Below, one piece after another: positions 9,813 through 19,265 of a stretch of DNA of 64,000 nt. The translations under genes were made by a program, and so were the position numbers. Under the pieces are notes generated by a model. It saw nothing but the letters and a program-made list of their open reading frames with translations, made no database searches and was not told where the DNA came from. The DNA is taken from contig JAHZKX010000051.1 in the NCBI GenBank assembly GCA_022600195.1, positions 310,001-374,000 on the forward strand, in the 5' to 3' direction. The DNA is from Planctomycetota bacterium (GTDB lineage Bacteria; Planctomycetota; Planctomycetia; Planctomycetales; Planctomycetaceae). Positions within the stretch are counted from its first letter, which is position 1. Every line of letters begins with the position of its first letter.

Positions 9813-10129
9813 AGACAGTCAGCGGAGTTAGTCCTTCGCATCCGAACAGTCTCGCCTCGTTTTTCGGGCGGAATAATCGCTAAAATCGGCATAATCGGAA
9901 ATTCCATTTTTCGCTATGTAGATTCTCTACGTTATCAGGCGATTCGTTTTTGCATGACTCCATTCACCGACTTACTCTGAATGTGTCGGAGTGTTTGAGT
10001 GAAATGCCCCTCTTCTGCAAAATCTCAAAGCGAGTCAGGCAAAAAGTGGCATTAATGTGGGCCTGTCTTTCCGATACGTATTTTAACGATCCGTTTTGAA
10101 AGTTTGAGCACAACCAGGAGGTACGTGCC
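9813..10129. other. Intergenic gap with no recognised gene
   Basis: It holds the 5' leader of the desaturase gene and ends with a strong AGGAGG at 10116-10121. Three short AATCGnnA-like repeats occur around 9880-9905. No terminator or RNA gene is recognised. Confidence 0.5.
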
Positions 10130-11179
10130 ATGTCGGTAACACATTTTACCGCTAAAGAAATTTGCGATCTCGAAGTAAAGTCAACAACGCCCCGTTTCTT
10201 ACATTCCCCGTTTGGTACGGTTGCGATTCTGGCATTGGCATTTCAATGGCCTTCCAGCGCCTGGTATTTCCAGGTAGGGTGGACGCTCATTGCCGCTTAC
10301 AGCATGTTCTGCTGGTCAAGCTGCTTTCACGAAACATCTCATCAGGGCATTTGCGGAAAATGCTGGGTTAGTATCTGGTTAGGACGCGCCATTGGCACGA
10401 TGCTGTTTGTTTCCTATACCGCATATCGCGAGTCGCACATTCGTCATCATGCTTACCTGAATAAGCCCGGTGATTGGGAATTGTGGCCTTATTCCGATCC
10501 GAAAACATCACTCACGTTTCGTCGCATTTTCTGCTGGTTGGAGCTTCCCTTCGGATTTCTTACTTCTCCCTTTGTTTACAGTCGCATGTGTTTCAGTAAA
10601 AACACTCCGGTGAAAAATCCGGAAGTCATGAAAGCCATGCGGATCGAATATGCCGTCATGGCGATAGTCTGGGCGTCGATTCTGGGCACAGTTGCCTGGT
10701 TCTCTCTCTGGAAGCCTTTTATCGTTGCCTGGGTGATTCCGCATTGGGTTGCCAGTGTGATCCAGACCTTTCGGAAATATACCGAACACCTGGGAATGCA
10801 AAGCTATGACCCTTTGCTGGGAACCCGTACCGTGATTGGTACCAGCTTTATTACGCGTCTCTGCACTTACATCAATTTTGATATCTTCGTGCATGGTCCT
10901 CATCATCGTCACCCTAAAATTGCTCACAATAAACTGGTCGCGAAGATGGATACTTACCAGGAGGATAATCCTGAGACTCAGTATCCTGTCTTTACGACGT
11001 ATATGTCAGCTATCAGACACACGATTCCCGCACTTTGGAATCCGGGAGTGGGTATGAATGTAGGAGCCCCTGCCCCGAAAAAAGAAAAATGGCTGGGAGC
11101 TGATAATTTCGTAACAGATGTAGCCAGGGAAATTCTGGCTGATCGTGATATTGCGAAACCTCATCGTCCATCACATTGA
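10130..11179 (+). CDS. Membrane fatty acid desaturase / hydroxylase-family protein
   Basis: A di-iron integral membrane enzyme, probably introducing a double bond (or hydroxyl) into a lipid acyl chain. Of 349 residues, helices lie at about 28-62, 80-98 and 170-215. The three histidine boxes are H67-E-T-S-H71, H103-I-R-H-H107, and HGPHHRHP near 255, with the order and spacing of the FA_desaturase family. The start at 10130 follows AGGAGG nine bases before. It is followed by a strong terminator. Carotenoid or sterol oxidase activity in the same superfamily cannot be excluded. Confidence 0.85.
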   Translation: MSVTHFTAKEICDLEVKSTTPRFLHSPFGTVAILALAFQWPSSAWYFQVGWTLIAAYSMFCWSSCFHETSHQGICGKCWVSIWLGRAIGTMLFVSYTAYRESHIRHHAYLNKPGDWELWPYSDPKTSLTFRRIFCWLELPFGFLTSPFVYSRMCFSKNTPVKNPEVMKAMRIEYAVMAIVWASILGTVAWFSLWKPFIVAWVIPHWVASVIQTFRKYTEHLGMQSYDPLLGTRTVIGTSFITRLCTYINFDIFVHGPHHRHPKIAHNKLVAKMDTYQEDNPETQYPVFTTYMSAIRHTIPALWNPGVGMNVGAPAPKKEKWLGADNFVTDVAREILADRDIAKPHRPSH

Positions 11180-11192
11180 ATTTGATCAATCG

Positions 11193-11232
11193 AAAACGCC
11201 CCACAGCTTGCTTAGCGGTGGGGCGTTTTTTT
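11193..11232. terminator. Intrinsic terminator, desaturase gene (possibly bidirectional)
   Basis: A 9-bp stem (11196-11204 with 11218-11226) with an A-run before and seven T after. It lies between convergent genes and could serve both. Confidence 0.9.
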
Positions 11233-11268
11233 ATTGTTGATTCGCGTTGTTCTCGCGCCGTATTTTCA

Positions 11269-12285
11269 TCATCTTCTGAAGCGACGATTGCGGAAAAGGC
11301 GACGACGACGAGGTTCACAACATTCTGAACCGACAGGTTGAGTTTCGTAATCCGGTGTCAGTTCCTTGCGAACTTTTAAGAGCAGTTTTTTACTGGCTTT
11401 GATGCCCGCAGATTCGTCGAGCTCTTTGCCTTCGTATTCAATGCCCACATAGCCGTGATAGCCGGCGTCCATCACAATTTTCATCATCTTCACATAGTCT
11501 GTTTTGGTCTCGTTGCCCGCTTTGTCAAAATTATGCGTTTTGGCACTGACGGCTTTCGCGTACGGCATTAGTTCTTTGACCCCTTTGTAGCGGTCATATT
11601 CTTCACCCGTTTTGCGATCAAGGACGAAGTTTCCGAAATCGGGCAGTGTTCCGCATCCGGGGAGATTGACCATCTTCATGACCCCCGCCAGCCAGGCACC
11701 GTTGGATGAGAGGCCGCCATGATTTTCCACTAACACATCGATACCAGATTTTGCCGCGAATTCCGTAAGACGACGTAAGCCATCGGCTGCCAGTTTTTGT
11801 TGTTCCTGATAGCTGCCATTGCTGCGTGCATTCACGCGGATCGAGTGGCAGCCCAGAGTTTTTGCAGCGTCAACCCACTGGTGATGATTTTTGATTGCCT
11901 GCGTCCGTTTTTTGGCATTGGGATCACCCAGGGCCCCTTCCCCGTCAATCATGATCAGCAGATTTTTTACGCCGACATCAGAGGCCCGCTGATTCATTTG
12001 CGCGAGGTATTTTGCATCACGGGCTTTGTCTTTAAAGAATTGATTCACATATTCGACAGCCGAAATACCAAACTCTTCCTTTGTCACTTTGGCAAAGTCG
12101 AGGTTATCCAATTTCCCACCTCTGAGTGCGCGATGCAGAGACCATTGCGCGAGAGAAATTTCGAATAAAGGGTTGTTCGCTGTGGTAGCAGCGAAAGCAG
12201 AACCGGCCCAGCCGGGAAGCGCAATTCCGGCAGTGAATGCGGTTGTCTGTTTCAGGAAGTCACGGCGTGAAGAAATGTGGGACAT
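11269..12285 (-). CDS. Tat-exported sugar phosphate isomerase/epimerase-like TIM-barrel protein
   Basis: A 338-residue protein with a clear twin-arginine leader ([13 protein letters not shown], then a hydrophobic stretch to GSAFA). The body resembles AP-endonuclease-2/xylose-isomerase-like TIM barrels. Metal-type residues appear in VLVENHGG (near 185), TLPDFGNF (near 215), KTHNFD (near 255) and GYVGIEYEG (near 290). The C-terminus is basic and arginine-rich. Such secreted TIM barrels are abundant in planctomycetes and their substrates are mostly unknown. It lies downstream of ahcY on the same strand, but a terminator hairpin separates the two. Confidence 0.8.
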   Translation of the reverse strand: MSHISSRRDFLKQTTAFTAGIALPGWAGSAFAATTANNPLFEISLAQWSLHRALRGGKLDNLDFAKVTKEEFGISAVEYVNQFFKDKARDAKYLAQMNQRASDVGVKNLLIMIDGEGALGDPNAKKRTQAIKNHHQWVDAAKTLGCHSIRVNARSNGSYQEQQKLAADGLRRLTEFAAKSGIDVLVENHGGLSSNGAWLAGVMKMVNLPGCGTLPDFGNFVLDRKTGEEYDRYKGVKELMPYAKAVSAKTHNFDKAGNETKTDYVKMMKIVMDAGYHGYVGIEYEGKELDESAGIKASKKLLLKVRKELTPDYETQPVGSECCEPRRRRLFRNRRFRR

Positions 12286-12406
12286 GAGGGAATCTTTCTC
12301 TGTTCGTCATGAATGGTTTTGCAGATTGCATTTGCACAGGAAGCACTGTTTCCAGATTATAAAAACTCGTGCGCCAGGAAACAATCAAAGCTATGGGTCG
12401 TGAAAA

Positions 12407-12450
12407 ACAAAACCTCCGAATCACGAGAGCTCATGATTCGGAGGTTTTTT
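12407..12450. terminator. Terminator downstream of ahcY
   Basis: A 13-bp stem (12411-12423 with 12434-12446) with GAGCTC in the loop, flanked by A-rich and T-rich tracts on either side, so it works on either strand. It is placed to end ahcY transcription. Confidence 0.88.
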
Positions 12451-12480
12451 GTTGTCGCAAGACTTGTTGTCAGTGCAATT

Positions 12481-13812
12481 TTAATAGCGATAGTATTCTG
12501 GTTTGTAAGGTCCTTCGACCGGAATTCCCAGATATTCTGCCTGTTGATCTGACAGTTTTGAGAGTTTCACGCCCAGTTTATCCAGGTGCAGGCGAGCGAC
12601 TTCTTCGTCCAGGTGTTTGGGAAGCATGTACACGCCAATTTCGTACTTATCGGTTTCGTTCCAAAGTTCGAGTTGTCCGATGACCTGATTGGTAAAGCTA
12701 TTGGACATCACAAAAGAGGGATGACCTGTGGCACAACCCAGGTTCACCAGGCGGCCTTCCGCGAGCACAATCAGTGCTTTTCCGTCAGGGTACACAAATT
12801 TGTCGACCTGAGGTTTGATTTCAATTTTCTCGATGTCTTTTCGGTTTGTCAGATAAGCAATCTGAATTTCAGAATCGAAGTGTCCGATGTTGCAGATGAT
12901 GGCTTCGTTTTTCATCTGATCCAGATGTTCGCCACGGATGACATCACAGCAACCGGTTGCCGTCACGAAGATATCACCACGGGAGGCGGCATCTTCCATT
13001 GTGGTGACTTCATAACCTTCCATCGCAGCTTGCAATGCACAGATGGGATCGATTTCTGTGACCACGACACGTGCTCCGAGCCCTTTCATGGCGTCGGCAC
13101 ATCCTTTACCGACATCACCGTAGCCACAGACGACTACAACTTTTCCAGCGATCATAATATCGGTGGCTCTTTTGATGCCATCAGCTAATGACTCGCGGCA
13201 ACCATACAGGTTGTCAAACTTGCTCTTGGTGACAGAGTCGTTGACGTTGATAGCGGGGACACCCAGTTTTCCGGCTTCGTGCATTTGATGTAGACGGTGC
13301 ACGCCGGTGGTGGTTTCTTCGGTGAGTCCTTTGATCGTTTTGAGCAGTTCAGGGAACTTTTCATGTACCATGACGGTCAAATCGCCACCGTCGTCAAGAA
13401 TCATATTCAGTGGTTCGCCGTTGGGCCAGAAAATGGTCTGTTCGATGCACCAGTCGAATTCTTCGTCGGACATACCTTTCCAGGCAAAAACAGGAACGCC
13501 GGTTGCAGCAATGGCGGCAGCGGCATGATCCTGTGTGGAAAAGATATTACAACTTGACCAGCGTACTTCGGCGCCCAATGCGGTCAATGTTTCGATTAGC
13601 ACAGCGGTTTGAATCGTCATGTGCAGACAGCCGGCGATGCGCGCCCCTTTGAGTGGCTGCTCTTTGCCGTACTTTTCGCGTAAAGCCATCAAGCCGGGCA
13701 TTTCCGTTTCGGCCAGTTCAATTTCTTTTCGGCCCCAGGCGGCTAAATTCTGAAAGTCCTCATCGTTGTAATCTTTCACTTTATACGGCAGTGAGTTCGC
13801 TTCGGTCGACAT
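12481..13812 (-). CDS. ahcY: Adenosylhomocysteinase (S-adenosylhomocysteine hydrolase)
   Basis: Splits S-adenosylhomocysteine to adenosine and homocysteine in the cytoplasm and uses bound NAD. The 443-residue protein carries the substrate-domain blocks [16 protein letters not shown] and [17 protein letters not shown]. The NAD-binding stretch is [14 protein letters not shown], and the C-terminus is [11 protein letters not shown], typical of the family. The chosen ATG at 13812 follows AAAGG closely, and a TTG at 13818 is in frame. The divergent neighbour metF acts in the same methyl cycle. I found no SAH or SAM riboswitch in the upstream gap. Confidence 0.97.
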   Translation of the reverse strand: MSTEANSLPYKVKDYNDEDFQNLAAWGRKEIELAETEMPGLMALREKYGKEQPLKGARIAGCLHMTIQTAVLIETLTALGAEVRWSSCNIFSTQDHAAAAIAATGVPVFAWKGMSDEEFDWCIEQTIFWPNGEPLNMILDDGGDLTVMVHEKFPELLKTIKGLTEETTTGVHRLHQMHEAGKLGVPAINVNDSVTKSKFDNLYGCRESLADGIKRATDIMIAGKVVVVCGYGDVGKGCADAMKGLGARVVVTEIDPICALQAAMEGYEVTTMEDAASRGDIFVTATGCCDVIRGEHLDQMKNEAIICNIGHFDSEIQIAYLTNRKDIEKIEIKPQVDKFVYPDGKALIVLAEGRLVNLGCATGHPSFVMSNSFTNQVIGQLELWNETDKYEIGVYMLPKHLDEEVARLHLDKLGVKLSKLSDQQAEYLGIPVEGPYKPEYYRY

Positions 13813-13818
13813 TCTCAA

Positions 13819-14293
13819 TCCTTTTTTGTTTCAATTGGAGAAAGGGGAGTTTTTGAATTGTAATCAAGCGGAAACCGACTTGAATGATGGCATTATAGTT
13901 GCTTTACTTTAGCAGACAAAATTTTAGACCAATTATTATAATGAAAAGTGCTAATTATTTTCTGCGATGATTCACTGGTTGAGCACAGTTCTTCAACAAT
14001 ATGTGATTGCTGAAGTTATGGCGTTTTTTCTCTATCCGACAACATTAAAATAGAGGCCCTCTGGCTAGCGAGTGGCAGACGAATGTGCCTACAATTTGCG
14101 AGGGTGGCCAACTTCACAGGTCAATAGTTTGTCTCTTCTAAGTGCAAGAGTAGAGAAATCGAACCGGGCTGGCAATAGAAACGGCATCTTTGATAACTTG
14201 CAAAAAGCATAATTTATAGACGAAACGAGATCTGGTCATTAAAAATCAGTATCGGTCCAGCTTTGTTAAACTCTCTTCGGATAAGTAATTAGA
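13819..14293. other. Divergent intergenic region between ahcY and metF
   Basis: About 475 bp without a supported gene. It must contain the promoters of two divergent methyl-cycle genes. A GC-richer block around 14054-14130 (GGCCCTCTGGCTAGC to GGGTGGCC) might fold, but it matches no riboswitch consensus I know. Confidence 0.45.
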
Positions 14294-15169
14294 ATGCGAA
14301 TCAGTGAATTATATCGTTCGGGAACATTTGGTCTTTCCGTGGAAGTGTTTCCGCCCAAGAGTGAAAAGGGCGATGCGATTCTGTTCCAGACGCTGGAAGA
14401 GTTGACTCGCTATCAACCGGCGTTTGTGTCTTGCACGTATGGTGCAGGTGGCTCAACAAGCAAGCGGACCATTGAGCTTTGTAAGATCATTCAAGATCGT
14501 TACCAGACCCCGGCGACCGCGCATTTTACCTGTGTGGTCTCTACTCGTGAGGAACTGATTGAGTGGTTAAGAAATGCTTCTGAAGCCGGTATTGTGAACA
14601 TCATGGCGTTGCGTGGTGATCCTCCTGTCGGTCAGGAAACTTTTGTGCCCGCAGATGGCGGCTTGAGTTACGCGAATGAATTGGTGTCTTTGATTCGGGA
14701 GCATTTTCCCGAGATGGGTGTTGGCGTTGCCGGCTATCCTGAAGTACATCCTGACGCCCCCGATGCAGAAACCGATCTGGCCAATTTGAAACGCAAAGTG
14801 GATGCAGGCGCGGATGCCGTTTATACACAGCTCTTCTTTAACAATGATAAATTTCGTGAATTCAGAGAGCAATGTGCTCAAGCTGGAATTCAGTGTCCGA
14901 TCATTCCCGGCATCATGCCCATCACAGAGTTCAAACGGATTCAGCGCATCACTTCCATGAGCAACTCCGAGCTACCGGTGGAACTCATGGGCAAATTGGA
15001 AGCCGTTCAAGATGACGCAGAGGCACAGTTTGAAATTGGTGTGGAGTTCGCGATCAAGCAGAGCCAGGAACTAATTGATGATGGTGTACCCGGCATTCAT
15101 TTTTACGCGTTAAACCGTTCGCATGCCTGCAAACGTATTTTTGATGCACTCGGTTTTCAGCAAAAATAA
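14294..15169 (+). CDS. metF: 5,10-methylenetetrahydrofolate reductase
   Basis: A flavin enzyme that reduces methylene-THF to methyl-THF for methionine synthesis. Its 291 residues match the short bacterial MetF barrel with no C-terminal regulatory domain. Visible blocks are SVEVFPPKS (start of strand 1), [47 protein letters not shown] and PGIMPI, then [10 protein letters not shown] near the end. It begins with a plain ATG at 14294. The aroE frame starts just downstream. Confidence 0.96.
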   Translation: MRISELYRSGTFGLSVEVFPPKSEKGDAILFQTLEELTRYQPAFVSCTYGAGGSTSKRTIELCKIIQDRYQTPATAHFTCVVSTREELIEWLRNASEAGIVNIMALRGDPPVGQETFVPADGGLSYANELVSLIREHFPEMGVGVAGYPEVHPDAPDAETDLANLKRKVDAGADAVYTQLFFNNDKFREFREQCAQAGIQCPIIPGIMPITEFKRIQRITSMSNSELPVELMGKLEAVQDDAEAQFEIGVEFAIKQSQELIDDGVPGIHFYALNRSHACKRIFDALGFQQK

Positions 15170-15218
15170 CAATGGTCTGATTGATCATTTCCATTTTTAT
15201 CCAGAGACAGGGAACAGC

Positions 15219-16079
15219 ATGAGTCAACCGCTCAACTTTAAACAGGAACTGACGGGTGTCTTCGGGCAGCCGATCTCAGAAAACCCATCACAGTGCATGA
15301 TGGAAGCGGCGTACAATGACAAAGGCCTGGAATGGCGCTATCAAAGTATTGAAGTCGCACCTGAGAATCTGGAACAGGCCGTCGGCGGTTTGCGGGCGAT
15401 GGGTTTTCGCGGCGTGAATCTTACGATTCCTCATAAAGTCGAAGTGATTCAATATCTGGATGGTGTCAGCGAAGCGGCTGGGATGATGGGGGCCGTCAAT
15501 TGTATCGTGCTCAAAGGCGATCAACTGATCGGCGAGAACACGGACGGCAAAGGCTTTGTGCAATCGTTAAAAGGGCTGACTGATCCCCAAGGCAAAAAGA
15601 TCGTGATGTTTGGTGCCGGCGGTGCGGCCCGTGCGATTGGTGTCGAAACCGCGCTTGAGGGAGCCGCCGAGATCACGATTGTGAATCGCAGTGCCGATCG
15701 AGGTGAAGCACTTGTGGCGCTATTGAAAGAAAAAACGGGCGTCTCTGCTTCCTTCGTGTTATGGGAGGGAGATTATGTCGTTGCCGACGATGTAGATGTG
15801 GTCATTAACGCCACATCCATCGGCCTGTTCCCTGATGTGGATGCCGTTTTTCCAGTCGATTTTTCATCTCTCAAACCGAATATGATTGTTTCTGATGTGA
15901 TTCCCAATCCGCCGCAAACGCATCTGTTGCGTGAAGCCGCCAAAGTGGGCTGTCAGACTCTGGATGGTCTGGGGATGCTCGTCAATCAGGGCGTGATCGG
16001 TTTTCAACTCTGGACCGGCGTTGATCCTGATCCCAAAGTTATGCGGGCGGCATTGGAAGACGTTTTTGGTGTCGAGTAA
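15219..16079 (+). CDS. aroE: Shikimate dehydrogenase
   Basis: Reduces 3-dehydroshikimate to shikimate with NADPH in the aromatic amino acid pathway. The 286 residues include GQPISENPSQCMMEAAY (substrate Ser-x-Ser replaced by S-E-N-P-S), GVNLTIPHKVEV with the catalytic lysine in PHK, GAVNCIV, ENTDGKGF, the nucleotide loop FGAGGAARA and VINATSIGL. ATG 15219 gives the usual length. An ATG at 15123 would overlap metF and add 32 unrelated residues. It lies 49 bp after metF and may be co-transcribed with it. Confidence 0.94.
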   Translation: MSQPLNFKQELTGVFGQPISENPSQCMMEAAYNDKGLEWRYQSIEVAPENLEQAVGGLRAMGFRGVNLTIPHKVEVIQYLDGVSEAAGMMGAVNCIVLKGDQLIGENTDGKGFVQSLKGLTDPQGKKIVMFGAGGAARAIGVETALEGAAEITIVNRSADRGEALVALLKEKTGVSASFVLWEGDYVVADDVDVVINATSIGLFPDVDAVFPVDFSSLKPNMIVSDVIPNPPQTHLLREAAKVGCQTLDGLGMLVNQGVIGFQLWTGVDPDPKVMRAALEDVFGVE

Positions 16080-16138
16080 GGCATGATGTGGCGCTACTGT
16101 TGAACCCATAGGCATGGTAGCAAAGAAGACAGGGGCTG

Positions 16139-16834
16139 ATGAAAGACTTTCGCGAATATCAGGCCGTGCAACAGGCAGCCAAACAGACGCTGTCTGATAT
16201 CGCCGGCTTTATTTCTCCCTCAGCGACGGAAGAAAGCATTGCTGCTTTTGCGCAGGAGCGACTGGCGGAGTTGGGTTTTCCGGAGACCTGGTATCATGCA
16301 TGTCCGGCTTTCGTTTTGCTGGGGAGTCGGAGTTGTCTCTCCATTTCCGGTCGAGATTATATTCCCGCAACCGAGCCGGTGGGCGAGACGAATCTGATCA
16401 CGGTCGATTTGAGCCCTTGCAGAAGTTCGATCTGGGGAGATTGTGCGCTGTCATTTGTTGTAGAGGATGGTGTAGTGGTAGTGGCTCCTGTTGGCCTGGA
16501 GTTTCAGCGCGGACTTAAACTTGAGGAGAAGTTGCATTTACAACTTCGGCGCTTTGTTACGCCAGATACCACATTTAGCGACCTGTTCGAATTCGCGAAT
16601 GATCTCATCACATCGGAGGGGTATGAGAACCTGGATTTTCTTGGTAATGTTGGCCACAGCATTGCTAAAGACCTGAGTCGTCGTGAGTTCGCTGAGTCTG
16701 GTAATGATTGTTCTCTGGGAAGTGTGAATTGCTTCACCTTCGAGCCTCACATTCGCGAACAAGGTGGACGGTGGGGTTTTAAGCATGAGAATATTTATTA
16801 TTTTGACGAGCATGGTGAAGCCATAGAACTCTAA
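16139..16834 (+). CDS. M24-fold (creatinase / aminopeptidase P-like) metalloprotein, single domain
   Basis: A 231-residue pita-bread-fold protein. All five expected metal ligands are visible in order: D90 (VDLSP), D101 (GDCA), H173 (GHSIA), E202 (FEPHI) and E217 (KHENIYYF). That argues for an active di-metal enzyme rather than a pseudo-enzyme, although the similarity is otherwise low and no N-terminal creatinase domain is present. A dipeptidase, aminopeptidase or Xaa-Pro enzyme are all possible. It follows aroE after 60 bp on the same strand. Confidence 0.7.
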   Translation: MKDFREYQAVQQAAKQTLSDIAGFISPSATEESIAAFAQERLAELGFPETWYHACPAFVLLGSRSCLSISGRDYIPATEPVGETNLITVDLSPCRSSIWGDCALSFVVEDGVVVVAPVGLEFQRGLKLEEKLHLQLRRFVTPDTTFSDLFEFANDLITSEGYENLDFLGNVGHSIAKDLSRREFAESGNDCSLGSVNCFTFEPHIREQGGRWGFKHENIYYFDEHGEAIEL

Positions 16835-16886
16835 GCGAATCTTCACGAGTGACATGTTGAGCAGCGATGTGAGAAAAAGACGACCT

Positions 16887-17318
16887 ATGAAAATCCGCAC
16901 CAAAGTTATTATCTCATTGATCAATCAAGGGCAGGTTTTGCTTTCAGAAGGTTATGATCGGGTACGCGATATTCAATTCTATATTCCCGTCGGTGGGGGT
17001 GTTGAGTTTGGTGAGAGGCTTGAAAAGGCTGCGAAACGCGAATTATTTGAAGAGCTGGGCGTGAAAGACCAGGAGTTAAAGTTCGCCAACTTTCATGAAT
17101 CCCTGTTTGAGTTTCAAGGAATTCCAGAGCATGAAATCATGTTTCATTATGTGTGTCATATCGATAATTCTGTAAGAGCGTCGCTGCCTGCAGAGGGGGT
17201 CGAGTCGAATGGGGAGTGTTTCAAGATCGGCTGGTTTACACGGGAAGCGCTTTCTGCCATTCAGAAGAAAATCGTACCGCCTTCCGTTTACAATGATATC
17301 ATAAACGAACTTTGTTAG
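16887..17318 (+). CDS. NUDIX hydrolase
   Basis: A 143-residue pyrophosphohydrolase for nucleoside-diphosphate-linked substrates. The NUDIX box is intact: GGGVEFGE, then seven residues, then REL-F-EELG-V. ATG 16887 is preferred over 16854 because the fold starts with the strand KVIISLINQGQVLL. It lies 53 bp after the M24 gene. The substrate cannot be told. Confidence 0.88.
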   Translation: MKIRTKVIISLINQGQVLLSEGYDRVRDIQFYIPVGGGVEFGERLEKAAKRELFEELGVKDQELKFANFHESLFEFQGIPEHEIMFHYVCHIDNSVRASLPAEGVESNGECFKIGWFTREALSAIQKKIVPPSVYNDIINELC

Positions 17319-17365
17319 AGAATTCGGGTGAACCAGAAAGTGATACTCATAAAGTAGAGTTTGAA

Positions 17366-17644
17366 ATGAAACCAAGGATCTATGCAGACTTTAATAAATT
17401 GGATAAAGATCGCAATGCCATTCTCGTTTGCCTTGGAACGAAAAATGATTTGGAAGAACAAGACTTAAAACTTGTCAAAGGTCTAGAAGTAACACTTTAT
17501 CAGCCTGATGATGTAGATGAAGAAGGCAACCCTGATTGTTTAGAGGTGGATGCAGTTATTGAGTATGACAGTACCAACAATTTTTGGATTGGTGTTTTTG
17601 AGTGGGAAGAAATGGATTACCGTTCAAGTAATAACAAGAAATAA
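17366..17644 (+). CDS. Small acidic hypothetical protein
   Basis: A 92-residue acidic protein beginning MKPRIYADFNKLD, with a middle LVKGLEVTLYQPDD and the ending FWIGVFEWEEMDY. I do not recognise a named family, but the pattern is one seen among small bacterial hypothetical proteins. ATG 17366 is chosen. An upstream in-frame codon at 17312 overlaps the end of the NUDIX gene. It is probably co-transcribed with the NUDIX gene. Confidence 0.6.
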   Translation: MKPRIYADFNKLDKDRNAILVCLGTKNDLEEQDLKLVKGLEVTLYQPDDVDEEGNPDCLEVDAVIEYDSTNNFWIGVFEWEEMDYRSSNNKK

Positions 17645-17695
17645 ATCTAGCTCAGCACAGCGGCCAAAAAAGGGCTCTGGGACTAGGAATAAAAA

Positions 17696-18127
17696 ATGGC
17701 ACCGTCTCAATTAAATCCTGGTGATACTGTAATTCCCTTAGCAGGTCTGGTTGTTACAACGTCGATTATTTCAGGTGCAATCAATAGTTCGATCATTGTG
17801 TGGCGGTATAATCAGACATGGTTATTTTCTCTGGTTGCTTTTTTTGTTGGCGCTATCTTAAGTTGGTTGATTGCAAAATATATTGGCTTAGTCGTTTTTC
17901 CATCGCAGCAAGAAGGTACCGTTTTTGTGGTAAAGTCTGGCGTTTCGGCTCTTCCACTTACTTTAAAGGCCGCAGTAATTGGGGCTGGGACCGCTGTCAT
18001 TATTTGCGGTTACCTACTTGCTTTTATGCTTGGTGGGACAGTGCTATTGGCTTCTTCATGGTTCCTCATCACAGTGACTTCGATCATTATCGCTGGTTTA
18101 TGGGGCACCTTATCAGCGCTTTTATAA
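17696..18127 (+). CDS. Small integral membrane protein of unknown function
   Basis: 143 residues with four probable transmembrane helices (about 15-35, 40-65, 85-110 and 115-140). The short loops hold no conserved motif I can name. It follows the small acidic gene after 51 bp. A 7-bp inverted repeat (AAACAAG / CTTGTTT) with a long loop, ending in a T-run near 18187, could be a weak terminator. Confidence 0.55.
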   Translation: MAPSQLNPGDTVIPLAGLVVTTSIISGAINSSIIVWRYNQTWLFSLVAFFVGAILSWLIAKYIGLVVFPSQQEGTVFVVKSGVSALPLTLKAAVIGAGTAVIICGYLLAFMLGGTVLLASSWFLITVTSIIIAGLWGTLSALL

Positions 18128-18913
18128 TTACATTAAACAAGGGGTTTCTCTGTTAGCAATTTAGTGATCTAAAGGTGCTTGTTTTTTTCTATTGTTGTGT
18201 GGTTGCCCTGACCGTTTCCTGCTCGCTGCGCTCATCCCGAAATGCATTCGGGACCACCCCATTTTATTTTGATGTGATCTGTGTGGCCCTGATACACTGC
18301 TGGATGTTCATTTGAGTGGAGGTGGGTGATATCGGGTAGAATCTCTGCTCGAGGTATTGTTGTGCTGACGTTTTTTCTACCACAAAAATCTCGAACGACA
18401 CGAAAATCCTGGCTCCCTATTCAGTTTCCTGATCACTGTCGTTGAACACTACGAATTATTGTTGCGAACGGCGCGAGGGAGTCAAGTTCATCCTGGTGTT
18501 CGAACGGTGGTTGAAAGCTGTCGAACCGTGTTTGAACGGTGGTTCAAACGCGTCGAAGCGTGTTCGAAACGCATCGATAAGTTACGAGATATGGGGAACC
18601 GATGACGTTTTATCAGGTGAAGATTTTCAGAACAGAGGGGCTTTTATAGTAGTGAGATCTTCAGTATTCTCAAAAAGCAGTGCTCATAAAACGCATCTCG
18701 CGCGCGACGCTTATAACGCATATTCGCGAAGGACGAGACGTTGTCAAGGGGTGTTTATTCAGCTGTAAAACGAAGAGGGGCAAAAGTGATCACCTCTGAC
18801 GAATTGAATCTGGTCAGCGGCGTCATAAAAGACATGCATTGTGGTTGTCGATATCGTATGATAGTCATTGGTGATCGTGCAATTTTTTCTGGTCGGAATG
18901 AAGTGAGGATGTG
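18128..18913. other. Gene-poor region with degenerate repeats
   Basis: About 790 bp without a convincing gene. It holds a 7-bp-stem hairpin TCCCGAA-ATGCA-TTCGGGA at 18235-18253, the 32-bp repeat array at 18496-18580, and two related AACGCAT...CGCG copies around 18690-18730. A 108-codon reading at 18442-18768 runs through the repeats and has no family features. Confidence 0.6.
18496..18580. repeat. Degenerate 32-bp tandem repeat with hairpin arms
   Basis: Two full copies (18496-18527, 18528-18559) and a partial third (18560-18580) share GTGTTCGAAC / GTGTTTGAAC starts and a TCGAA core. The second copy contains the perfect hairpin GTTTGAAC-GGTG-GTTCAAAC at 18530-18549. Confidence 0.8.
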
Positions 18914-19156
18914 ATGAAACAATCTCAAATACCACGGAAGCAGTACTGGGTTTTGCTGATCATATTTTCGTTGTGCGCGCTTGCGGGCCTTGCGAGTATT
19001 GTCGTGGCCGAACTCTTCATGCCGAATAATGAGGGTGGGAACCTCGGTCGGCAGGCGATGTTTCGCTCTATGGGAGCGGGGACCGTTGCCTGGACCTGTA
19101 TCGCGGTGTGGGCGGGTTACAAGCTGAGAGTGTCCCGATTGTCCAAGGGTAAGTAA
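18914..19156 (+). CDS. Small membrane protein of unknown function
   Basis: 80 residues with two hydrophobic segments (about 10-35 and 55-75), basic at both ends. GAGG at 18905-18908 fits the ATG at 18914 better than the GTG just before it. It is isolated by the repeat region upstream and convergent with scpB. Confidence 0.5.
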   Translation: MKQSQIPRKQYWVLLIIFSLCALAGLASIVVAELFMPNNEGGNLGRQAMFRSMGAGTVAWTCIAVWAGYKLRVSRLSKGK

Positions 19157-19265
19157 TCAGACACCGGCTGCTTTCATCGGTTGAAGACGAGATGGTTGAT
19201 GAATGACAGCTAAACGAATTATTGCTGGGCTCATTTCGATTTTCTTAATGGTGATTCTGGGGAGA

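Noticed and set aside
14054-14130. Possible riboswitch upstream of metF
   Set aside because: The block has complementary GGCC ends, but it does not match the SAM, SAH, THF or cobalamin consensus.
18442-18768. A 108-codon open reading through the repeat region
   Set aside because: Its codon pattern is irregular, it runs through the 32-bp repeats and it shows no family features.
18128-18913. A possible CRISPR array from the 32-bp periodicity
   Set aside because: The copies are adjacent and degenerate, with no spacers and no cas genes.
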